DNA from: Alphaproteobacteria bacterium
GTDB lineage: Bacteria; Pseudomonadota; Alphaproteobacteria; Elsterales; Elsteraceae
Assembly: GCA_013297545.1 (NCBI GenBank)
Contig: JAAFHH010000244.1
Span: forward strand, 1-5,542
DNA: 5,542 bases
Direction of reading: 5' to 3'
Both the position numbers and the translations under genes were made by a program. The notes under the pieces were generated by a model. It was not told where the DNA came from. It saw nothing but the letters and a program-made list of their open reading frames with translations, and searched no databases. Of this stretch, positions 1-5,542 are shown piece after piece (the stretch's first letter is position 1; each line of letters begins with the position of its first letter).

Positions 1-864
1 ATCGCGCGCTCGGCGAATGACGCGATCCTCCATCGGGGCCAGCGCCACCCGATGCCGTCCCACGGGATCGCACCCACCAGCACCTTCGCGGTGGTCGAGC
101 ACACAACCCGCCACCTGCACTTGCGCCTGACGGACAGCGAGGCGTCGCGCCAGCACTATCCGTTCGGCTTTTGCCTGGACGTTCGCTTCGATGTCGGCCC
201 GTTCGGCTTTCTGCAAACCGCGACCGTGCGCAACACCGATGCGGGCGTGATACCAGTGTCGCTCGGATTTCATCCGGGCTTTCGCTGGCCGCTGCCGACC
301 AGCCCTGCTGCGACCAAGACCGATCATGTGCTGGTGTTCGAACAGCCAGAACCCGCCCCGATCCGCCGGCTCGATGGCGAGCGGCTGCTCGACCCCGCCG
401 CCTTCCCATCCCCGGTCCGTGACCGCACGATCGCGTTGGCTGAGGACTTGTTCCAGCCCGGTGCGATGATCTTCGACCAGCTCGCCAGCCGAGCCGTCTG
501 GTTTGGCGTGCCGGGCGAGCTTGGCATCGAGGTGCTGTTCCCGGACAGCCCGCACCTCGGTGTCTGGATGCGGCCAGGCAATCCGTACCTCTGTATCGAA
601 CCCTGGCAAGGACACACCTGCCCTGCAGGATTTGCTGGCGAGGTGTTCGACAAGCCGGGCATGCTCCCCCTTGACCCCGGTGCGACGGCAACCTGGCGCT
701 TGCATCTAAAGCTCGCCCAGCCCTGCCGCTTTGCGCCGTACCCTATGTCTCGTGAGGTAGTCGCATGCCCAATGCCATTCGTATTCACGCCCCCGGCGGC
801 CCGGACGCCATGGTGTTTGAACCAGTCGCCGTCGGTGACCCTGGTGCCGGTCAAGTCCGCCTGA
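1..864 (+). CDS. Aldose 1-epimerase (LacX/GalM-type mutarotase), 5' truncated by window edge
   Basis: Family role: aldose 1-epimerases interconvert the alpha and beta anomers of free sugars in the cytoplasm; the sugar used here cannot be told. The frame is open from base 1. An ATG at 52 exists, but recognisable family sequence precedes it (RHPMPSHGIA, residues 15-24 from the window edge), so the true start lies outside and roughly 50 residues are probably missing. Landmarks, counted from the window edge: HG motif with His21; YPFGF near 53-57; SLGFHPGFRWP with the expected catalytic His91; and CIEPWQG with the expected catalytic base Glu200. The last family-like strand, WRLHLKL, is at 232-238. 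About 50 further residues lie beyond the usual C-terminus, and the last 33 or so are an out-of-frame reading of the next gene. The Arg expected after HGFA is Pro here. The family call is firm. The 3' end is doubtful: a lost stop or an indel near 720-750 is likely. Confidence 0.85.
   Translation: MARSANDAILHRGQRHPMPSHGIAPTSTFAVVEHTTRHLHLRLTDSEASRQHYPFGFCLDVRFDVGPFGFLQTATVRNTDAGVIPVSLGFHPGFRWPLPTSPAATKTDHVLVFEQPEPAPIRRLDGERLLDPAAFPSPVRDRTIALAEDLFQPGAMIFDQLASRAVWFGVPGELGIEVLFPDSPHLGVWMRPGNPYLCIEPWQGHTCPAGFAGEVFDKPGMLPLDPGATATWRLHLKLAQPCRFAPYPMSREVVACPMPFVFTPPAARTPWCLNQSPSVTLVPVKSA
754..757 (+). promoter_or_regulatory. Shine-Dalgarno sequence of the quinone oxidoreductase gene
   Basis: GAGG sits 7 bases before the ATG at 765, a normal spacing. 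It supports 765 as the real start even though this lies inside the open frame of the upstream mutarotase. The same short stretch (753-760) holds a TGA and a TAG in the two frames the mutarotase does not use. Confidence 0.6.
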
Positions 865-1739
865 AGCAAACCGCGGTTGGGGTGAACTACATCGACGTCT
901 ATCACCGCAACGGCACCTATCCGCTGCCAGCAATGCCCAATGGCATCGGCATGGAAGCCGCTGGCGTGGTTGAAGCCGTGGGTGCTGACGTCGCCGATTT
1001 TAAGGTCGGCGACCGGGTTGCCTACTCTGCTGGCCCGGTCGGGTCCTACGCGGACGCCCGCGTGATGGCCGCAGCCAGTCTGGTGCGTCTGCCGGACAGC
1101 ATTCCGGACAAGATCGGGGCTGCGATCATGCTGCAAGGCATGACCGCACGCTATCTGCTGCGTCAGACCCACCCGGTGCAAGCCGGCGACTGGGTGCTGG
1201 TGCAGGCCGCCGCCGGCGGCATGGGCTTGTGGCTCTGCCAATGGGCCGCAGCCCTCGGTGCCCGCGTGATTGGCACAGTGTCGACCGATGCGAAAGCCGA
1301 GCTCGCCGCCGCCAATGGCTGCCATCATCCGATCGTCTACAGCCGCGAGGATTTTGTCGCCCGGGTGAAGGAAATCACCGGCGGCGCCGGTGTTGCGGTC
1401 GTCTATGACGGCGTCGGCAAAGACACCTTCCACAAATCCTTCGAGTGCTTGGCCGTGCGCGGCCACATGGTGTCCTACGGTGCGGCCTCTGGCGCGCCGG
1501 AGCCGTTTGCGCTCTCGGTGCTCGCACCGAAGTCCGCCTCGCTCACCCGGCCGACCTTGTTCCACTACATCGCTACCCGCGCCGAATTGCTGGCAAACGC
1601 GGGCGACGTGTTCGAGGTGATCGCGGCTGGCACAGTCAAAGTGCAGGCACCGATCGAGTTCGCGCTGAAAGACGCCGCAGCCGCCCACCGCGCGCTCGAA
1701 GGCCGGTCAACGACGGGATCGATTATTCTGATCCCCTAA
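765..1739 (+). CDS. qor: NADPH:quinone oxidoreductase, zeta-crystallin-type MDR family
   Basis: This 324-residue protein matches the usual length of bacterial QOR. Family members are soluble, zinc-free medium-chain dehydrogenase/reductases that use NADPH to reduce quinones or other activated carbonyl compounds; the true substrate is usually unknown. The N-terminal GroES-like domain carries VGVNYIDVYHRNGTYP (38-53) and the GMEAAGVVEAVG segment (62-73), followed by VGDRVAY (81-87). The Rossmann domain has GDWVLVQAAAGGMG (141-154), the glycine-rich cofactor loop of the QOR/zeta-crystallin signature. Lys177 in STDAK and Tyr192 are well placed to contact the NADPH 2'-phosphate, which is inferred from family structures. 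The Cys/His zinc ligands of alcohol dehydrogenases are absent. The typical C-terminus, HRALEGRSTTGSIIL, is present. The start is supported by N-terminal family fit (MPNAIRIH) and an SD at 754-757. It is probably cotranscribed with the mutarotase gene. Its last 17 bases overlap the end of the convergent ATPase gene. Confidence 0.93.
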   Translation: MPNAIRIHAPGGPDAMVFEPVAVGDPGAGQVRLKQTAVGVNYIDVYHRNGTYPLPAMPNGIGMEAAGVVEAVGADVADFKVGDRVAYSAGPVGSYADARVMAAASLVRLPDSIPDKIGAAIMLQGMTARYLLRQTHPVQAGDWVLVQAAAGGMGLWLCQWAAALGARVIGTVSTDAKAELAAANGCHHPIVYSREDFVARVKEITGGAGVAVVYDGVGKDTFHKSFECLAVRGHMVSYGAASGAPEPFALSVLAPKSASLTRPTLFHYIATRAELLANAGDVFEVIAAGTVKVQAPIEFALKDAAAAHRALEGRSTTGSIILIP

Positions 1740-2712
1740 GCAGATGGCAGCGCGCCTGGTGCGTGCGGCTGAGCGAGACGAAGGGCGGTGCGGCCTCGCT
1801 GCACCGCCTTTCTTCGTTTGGGCAGCGGCCAACGAAGCGGCAGGCGTTCGGGTTCGGATCAATCGGGCTCTTCGCTTCGCCTTCGATCACGGCCTGTGGC
1901 GCTGCGCCTGGAATGCCCGATGGGATCGCTTGGATCAGAGCGCGCGTATAGGGGTGGCGGGGGTGGCGGAACACCTCATCGGCCGGCCCGATCTCGACGA
2001 TCTTACCGAGGTACATGACGATGATCCGGTCGCAGAACATCCGTACCACGTTGAGGTCGTGAGAGACGAACACGTAGCTCATGCCGAGTTCGCGCTTCAG
2101 GCGGGCCAAGAGCTGGAGGATCACGACCTGGACCGAGACATCGAGGGCAGCTGTCGGTTCATCCAGCACCAACAGCTTTGGCCGACAGGCAATCGCGCGC
2201 GCGATCCCAACCCGGGCGCGCTGACCGCCCGAGAGCTGATGTGGGAAGCGGCCGAGCAGAGTCTCCGCAATGCCGCAGCTGGCCGCGACCTCCGTCACCG
2301 TCGCGGTTAGCTCTGGACCGGAGCGCACACCGCGCAGGCGTTTCAGCGGATCGGCGATCGCTTGAAATGCCGTCATGCGCGGGTTGATCGCATCGAGCGC
2401 GTCTTGGAACACCAGCTGGATGTCGCCGCGCCAGGGCGCTTTGGCGGCGCGGCGGACGTGGGTGTCGACAATCTCGCGCCCCTCCAGGCGGATTGAGCCG
2501 GCCGTGGCATCGATCAGGCGGCACAGCGTGCGGGCGAGTGTGGACTTGCCGCAGCCGCTTTCGCCCACCAACCCAACCGTCTCGCCAGCCGCGACGGTCA
2601 GGGACACATCATCGACCGCGTGCACGAAGCTGGGCGTCCGGCGCGCAAGCCCAGCCTTCTGGCGCACGGGAAACCGCACCTCCAGTTCCGCAACATCGAG
2701 CAGCGGGATCAT
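1723..2712 (-). CDS. dppF: Peptide ABC importer ATP-binding protein, DppF/OppF type
   Basis: This 329-residue cytoplasmic ATPase would energise the importer together with the DppD-like protein. In order it shows: a family-type N-terminus (LLDVAELEVRF, 4-14); Walker A GESGCGKST (50-58); Q-loop VFQDALDAINPRM with Gln103; ABC signature LSGGQ (160-164); Walker B LLVLDEP with Glu185 (180-186); and switch His218 in SHDL. All catalytic motifs are intact. The C-terminal oligopeptide/dipeptide domain begins around HPRHPYTRAL (250-259) and holds Cys291, 297, 304 and 322. I chose the ATG at 2712 over the longer frame reaching to 2826, because family sequence starts there, GGAGG lies 4 bases upstream, and its ATG overlaps the stop of the preceding gene in ATGA. 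Its 3' end overlaps the convergent oxidoreductase gene by 17 bases. Dpp, Opp, glutathione and nickel importers cannot be separated from sequence alone, so the symbol is a family label. Confidence 0.93.
   Translation of the reverse strand: MIPLLDVAELEVRFPVRQKAGLARRTPSFVHAVDDVSLTVAAGETVGLVGESGCGKSTLARTLCRLIDATAGSIRLEGREIVDTHVRRAAKAPWRGDIQLVFQDALDAINPRMTAFQAIADPLKRLRGVRSGPELTATVTEVAASCGIAETLLGRFPHQLSGGQRARVGIARAIACRPKLLVLDEPTAALDVSVQVVILQLLARLKRELGMSYVFVSHDLNVVRMFCDRIIVMYLGKIVEIGPADEVFRHPRHPYTRALIQAIPSGIPGAAPQAVIEGEAKSPIDPNPNACRFVGRCPNEERRCSEAAPPFVSLSRTHQARCHLLRGSE
1780..1820 (+). terminator. Putative rho-independent terminator for the rightward unit, inside the convergent ATPase gene
   Basis: Bases 1780-1791 pair with 1801-1812 in a 12-bp stem (11 Watson-Crick pairs plus one G-T) around a 9-base loop. 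On the + strand it is followed by a T-rich stretch: 8 of the 11 bases from 1809 to 1819 are T, interrupted by C and G. It starts about 40 bases after the oxidoreductase stop codon, where a terminator would be expected. On the - strand no T-run follows, so it would act on rightward transcripts only. The interrupted T-run and the overlap with coding sequence (the ERRCSEAAPPF segment of ATPase F) make this plausible but unproven. Confidence 0.45.
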
Positions 2713-3686
2713 GCGGCCTCCAAGGGACGGTGGCAGGCGACCCGGCGTTCGCCCTCGACCAGGCGCGGCAAGGGATCGCGGCTGCAGGCATCGATCGGCT
2801 GGGTGCAGCGGCTGACGAACCGGCACGGCGGCACATCCGGCCCCGACAGATCCGGCAGACCGCCGGGGATCGCCTGTAGATCATCCAGAGCGCCGCTGGT
2901 CTTCGGCGTCGCGTTCAGCAAGGCGCGGGTATAGGGGTGGCGCGGGTGCGCGAACAGCTGTGCAGTTGGCGCGTCTTCAACGATGTGGCCGGCGTGCATG
3001 ACGATCACCCGGTCGGCTTGCTCGGCCGCCAGTGCCAGATCGTGGGTGATCAGGATGGTGGCCATCGTGCGGCTCTTCGCCAGACCGCGGATCAGCGCCA
3101 TGACAGCGGCTTGGGTCGTCACATCGAGGCCCGTCGTCGGCTCGTCCGCGATCAGCAGTGCGGGCGAACAGGCCAGCGCCAGCGCGATCATCACGCGCTG
3201 ACACATGCCGCCGGAGAGTTCAAACGCATAGGCCCGGGCCCGGCGCGCCGGGTCCGGGATTTTCACCTGGTCGAGCAACTCGACCACGCGCGCCCGCAGC
3301 TGATGGCCGGGTACCGCCCCATGCCGGCTGAGCACATCGCCGATCTGATCACCGACCCGGCGCGTCGGGTTGAGCGCGGCGCGGGGGTTCTGAAAAATCA
3401 TCGCGACTTCGCGGCCGCGGATGTCTGCCATCTCGCTGTCAGTGAGCGCCAACAGATCGGCACCGGCAAACCGCACGCCACCGCGATCAACCCGGCCCGC
3501 GCGGTCGAGCAGGCGCAGCATGGCGTAGGCGGTGACCGATTTGCCCGACCCGCTTTCGCCCACCATCGCGACCGTCTCGCCCTTGTTCAGGCGGAAGGAG
3601 ACTTGGTCGAGCACCGGCACGCGGCCCGCCCGGGTTGCGAAGGAGACGGCGAGGTCCTCGACCTCCAGGAGTGGCACCTGGCTCAT
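2709..3686 (-). CDS. dppD: Peptide ABC importer ATP-binding protein, DppD/OppD type
   Basis: This 325-residue ATPase is the partner of the DppF-like subunit in the heterodimeric engine of the importer. Motifs in order: LLEVEDLAVSF (6-16); Walker A GESGSGKS (43-50); Q-loop MIFQNPRAALNP with Gln99; signature LSGGM (157-161), followed by CQRVMIALAL where RQRVMIAMAL is more usual; Walker B LLIADEP with Glu182 (177-183); and switch His215 in THDL. The DppD-style signature ending in Met and the IADEPTTGLD run identify the D rather than the F subunit. The C-terminal domain follows HPRHPYTRALL (247-257), with Cys288, 294, 301 and 318. The frame is open upstream to 3839, but family sequence begins at the ATG at 3686, which overlaps the stop of the permease gene in ATGA. 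No good SD precedes it, so initiation probably depends on translational coupling. Its own stop overlaps the next start in the same way. Confidence 0.93.
   Translation of the reverse strand: MSQVPLLEVEDLAVSFATRAGRVPVLDQVSFRLNKGETVAMVGESGSGKSVTAYAMLRLLDRAGRVDRGGVRFAGADLLALTDSEMADIRGREVAMIFQNPRAALNPTRRVGDQIGDVLSRHGAVPGHQLRARVVELLDQVKIPDPARRARAYAFELSGGMCQRVMIALALACSPALLIADEPTTGLDVTTQAAVMALIRGLAKSRTMATILITHDLALAAEQADRVIVMHAGHIVEDAPTAQLFAHPRHPYTRALLNATPKTSGALDDLQAIPGGLPDLSGPDVPPCRFVSRCTQPIDACSRDPLPRLVEGERRVACHRPLEAA
2717..2721 (-). promoter_or_regulatory. Shine-Dalgarno sequence of the DppF-type ATPase gene
   Basis: GGAGG on the minus strand lies 4 bases before the ATG at 2712. It supports this start over in-frame candidates further upstream, which lie inside the preceding gene. 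Confidence 0.55.
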
Positions 3687-4540
3687 GTCCGCCGCCGTGG
3701 GTCGAGCAGATCGCGCAAGCCATCGCCCAGCAGATTGAAGGTGAGCACCGCGGTCATCAAAGCGAGGCCCGGGAACAACGCCAGCCACCATTCGCCGGAG
3801 ATGATGTAGGTCGCGCCTTCCGCGACCATGATGCCCCACTCGGCAGTGGGTGGCCGCACACCAAGGCCGATGAACGAGAGACCGGCGGCATTCAAGATCG
3901 CGTAGCCGAGGGTAAGCGAGACCTGCACCATCATGATCGGCAACAGGTTCGGTAACAGCTGGGTCAGCACGATCGAGAGTTCGCCGTGGCCGGACAGGCG
4001 TGCCGCCTCGACCCAGCCTTGCGTTCGACGCACGGCGGTCTCTGCCCGTGCAATCCGGGCATAGAGCGGGAAGTTCACGATCGCAGTGGCCAGCACGATA
4101 TTGCCCACCGAATTGCCGAGTGCCGCAACGATGCCCATCGCCAGCACGAACAGCGGAAAGGCCATGATGGTGTCGGCAACCCGGCCGACAATTCGATCGG
4201 TCCAGCCACCAAGATATCCCGCCGCCACGCCGGCGAGCGTGCCGAACGCAAACACCAGGGCCACCGAGGCAACCGCGATGGTGAGATCAAGGCGTGTCGC
4301 CCAGATCACCCGGCTCAGGACATCGCGGCCGAGCTGATCGGTGCCAAACCAGTGCGCGGCCGACGGCGGCTGCAGCTTTGCCACCGCGTTGGTCGCCAAG
4401 GGGTCATAGGGCGCGAGGATCGGGGCTGCCACCGCCACCAGCACCAGCAGTGCTGCCAGGATGAACGCAACCAGGGTGACCGGGTTGCCGCCCAAACTGT
4501 GACGCGCGTGCTGCCAGAGGGTGGAGGACGCAGCACTCAT
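3683..4540 (-). CDS. dppC: Peptide ABC importer permease, DppC/OppC type
   Basis: This is a 285-residue inner-membrane permease, normal length for DppC. An N-terminal membrane helix (about 20-43) is followed by the DppC hallmark HWFGTDQLGRDVLSR (63-77), which is absent from the B subunit. Further hydrophobic segments lie at about 86-108, 122-145, 147-162, 198-223 and 253-275, giving six helices. The cytoplasmic EAA loop that docks onto an ATPase is visible as WVEAARLSGHGELSI running to LLPN (177-198), with the expected Gly184. The C-terminus, LGDGLRDLLDPR, is typical. It pairs with the DppB-like subunit to form the channel. The start overlaps the upstream stop in ATGA. A GGAGGG run touches the ATG directly, too close for ideal initiation. 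The substrate class is inferred from family only. Confidence 0.94.
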   Translation of the reverse strand: MSAASSTLWQHARHSLGGNPVTLVAFILAALLVLVAVAAPILAPYDPLATNAVAKLQPPSAAHWFGTDQLGRDVLSRVIWATRLDLTIAVASVALVFAFGTLAGVAAGYLGGWTDRIVGRVADTIMAFPLFVLAMGIVAALGNSVGNIVLATAIVNFPLYARIARAETAVRRTQGWVEAARLSGHGELSIVLTQLLPNLLPIMMVQVSLTLGYAILNAAGLSFIGLGVRPPTAEWGIMVAEGATYIISGEWWLALFPGLALMTAVLTFNLLGDGLRDLLDPRRRT

Positions 4541-5542
4541 CCCTCCAACCTCACGCGCGGATCGAGCAGCCCGTAAGCCAGATCAATCGCGAGGTTGAGC
4601 AGCACATAAAGCACCGCCATCACCAGCACGAACCCCTGGACCGGCGCATAGTCGCTGGCGACCAGGGCTTCGACCGCAAACGATCCGATGCCGGGCCAGG
4701 CGAACACTTTCTCCACCAGCACATTGGCACCCAGCAAGAACGACAGCACCATGCCAAGCACCGTCAGCACCGGCAGCACGGCGTTGCGAAAGCCGTAGAC
4801 CACGAGGATCTTGGTCGGCGTCAGGCCGGCGGCGCGCGCGGTGCGGATGTAGTCTGAGCCCAGCACCTCCAGCATCGCACCGCGGGTGATGCGGGCAAGC
4901 GGGGCGAGCGCGAAGATGCCGAGGGTGAGTGCCGGCAAGATCAGCTGGGCGATCGCCTGCACGAACGTCTCGCCGTCGCCAGCGATCAGCGCGTCGATGG
5001 TGTAGAAACCGGTCACACCGGGTGGGGCGGTGTAGAACACATCCAGCCGCCCAAGCGGTGCTGGTGACCAGCCCAGCAGGTAGTAAAATACATAGACCAA
5101 CAGCAGCCCGGTGAAGAAGGTCGGCAGCGACACGCCAGCGGTCGCGGTCACCCGCACCAGCTGGTCAAGCCAGCCGTTCGGCCGGGTCGCGGCAATCGCA
5201 CCCAAGGGCACCGCCACCACCACAGCAAACCCGAGACCCAGCAGCGTCAATTCAACCGATGCTGGCAACCGGGTCGCGAGCTCCCAGCCCACGGGCTGGC
5301 CGGTGGTGAGCGAGGTGCCGAAATCACCGCGTACCAGTTCGGCGATGTAGCTCACGAACTGTTCCCACCACGGCCGATCGAGGCCGAGGCGCTGGCGCAC
5401 TTCCTCGATCGCAGACTGGGTGGCCGCCGGCCCCGCAAAGTACGCTGCCGGGTCGCCCGGCAACGCCCGCGTCAGCACAAAGGTGACGATCACGACGCCG
5501 ATCAAGCTCGGCAGAGCGGCAAACAGACGTCGGATTGTGAGG
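4537..5542 (-). CDS. dppB: Peptide ABC importer permease, DppB/OppB type, 5' truncated by window edge
   Basis: This is the first permease of the importer, an inner-membrane protein partnering the DppC-like subunit. About 334 residues are in the window and the frame is still open at base 5542. The first candidate start codon in the window is a TTG at 5505, but the 12 codons upstream read LTIRRLFAALPS, the usual beginning of the first DppB helix, so the true start lies a few codons outside. Counting from 5505: first helix and the hallmark TRALPGDPA (12-20); a periplasmic stretch with RLGLDRPWWEQF (39-50) and GDFGTSL (60-66); hydrophobic segments near 85-107, 120-145, 188-205, 240-265 and 289-312; EAA loop YIRTARAAGLTP to AVLP (219-245); VFAWPGIGSFAVEAL (267-281); and C-terminal LLDPRVRLEG. 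No defect is seen. Its stop overlaps the next start in ATGA. Upstream of it, outside the window, is the likely place for the substrate-binding protein gene and the operon promoter. Confidence 0.93.
   Translation of the reverse strand, partial: LTIRRLFAALPSLIGVVIVTFVLTRALPGDPAAYFAGPAATQSAIEEVRQRLGLDRPWWEQFVSYIAELVRGDFGTSLTTGQPVGWELATRLPASVELTLLGLGFAVVVAVPLGAIAATRPNGWLDQLVRVTATAGVSLPTFFTGLLLVYVFYYLLGWSPAPLGRLDVFYTAPPGVTGFYTIDALIAGDGETFVQAIAQLILPALTLGIFALAPLARITRGAMLEVLGSDYIRTARAAGLTPTKILVVYGFRNAVLPVLTVLGMVLSFLLGANVLVEKVFAWPGIGSFAVEALVASDYAPVQGFVLVMAVLYVLLNLAIDLAYGLLDPRVRLEG
4541..4546 (-). promoter_or_regulatory. Purine-rich SD-like run immediately before the DppC start
   Basis: GGAGGG on the minus strand abuts the ATG at 4540 with no usable spacer. 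It resembles an SD but is too close for efficient independent initiation at that ATG. The 4-base overlap with the preceding gene suggests that terminating ribosomes restart here. Confidence 0.3.

Noticed and set aside
1374..1392. GC-rich inverted repeat (7-bp arms, 3-base loop)
   Set aside because: It falls within glycine/alanine codons of the oxidoreductase, has no T-run and is not near a gene end; this is chance structure in GC-rich coding sequence.
324..1688. A 454-codon open frame on the minus strand, antisense to the mutarotase and oxidoreductase genes
   Set aside because: It lies opposite two genes with clear family motifs, its translation shows no recognisable domain, and long antisense open frames are expected in GC-rich coding DNA.
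2713..2826. Upstream extension of the DppF-like protein to 2826
   Set aside because: The extra 38 residues lie inside the preceding ATPase gene and show no family resemblance; the ATG at 2712 has an SD and the ATGA overlap.
1938..2955. Similar stretches near 1938-1973 and 2922-2955 resembling a direct repeat
   Set aside because: Both encode the conserved HPRHPYTRAL segment of the paralogous ATPases, so similarity reflects shared protein ancestry rather than a repeat element.
2937..3809. A 290-codon plus-strand open frame opposite the DppD-like gene
   Set aside because: It is the complement of a gene with intact Walker A, signature and Walker B motifs, and its own translation resembles no protein family.
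3687..3839. Upstream extension of the DppD-like protein to 3839
   Set aside because: The extra 51 residues are an out-of-frame reading of the DppC-like gene; the protein family begins at the Met at 3686.

Overview
This is a gene-dense, GC-rich window with strong G/C preference at third codon positions. It looks like ordinary bacterial chromosome, most likely from an alphaproteobacterium or another high-GC proteobacterium. That assignment rests on composition, tight gene packing and general protein resemblance only, because no rRNA or lineage marker is present. Essentially every base is coding. No tRNA, rRNA, mobile element, CRISPR array or long intergenic stretch is visible.

Left third (about 1-1739, + strand): the 3' part of an aldose 1-epimerase (LacX/GalM-type mutarotase) gene that enters from outside the window, then a complete NADPH:quinone oxidoreductase (zeta-crystallin type MDR) gene. 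The mutarotase frame runs 100 bases into the oxidoreductase gene, which is odd and is treated as a finding. The oxidoreductase start has its own Shine-Dalgarno sequence.

Right two thirds (1723-5542, - strand): a leftward operon for a Dpp/Opp/nickel-type peptide ABC importer. In transcription order it encodes permease B (5' end outside the window), permease C, ATPase D and ATPase F. All three junctions are 4-base ATGA overlaps, so the four products are probably made by coupled translation as one machine: two permeases forming the channel and two different ATPases driving it. The periplasmic substrate-binding protein that such importers need is not in the window. It probably lies upstream of the B gene, beyond base 5542, or elsewhere.

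The two transcription units converge: the oxidoreductase and ATPase F genes overlap tail to tail by 17 bases. A stem-loop followed by a T-rich stretch, about 40 bases past the oxidoreductase stop, could end rightward transcription from inside the ATPase gene. I found no convincing undescribed system. The points worth a second look are the mutarotase/oxidoreductase junction, the embedded terminator at the convergent overlap, and four-cysteine C-termini in both ATPases.
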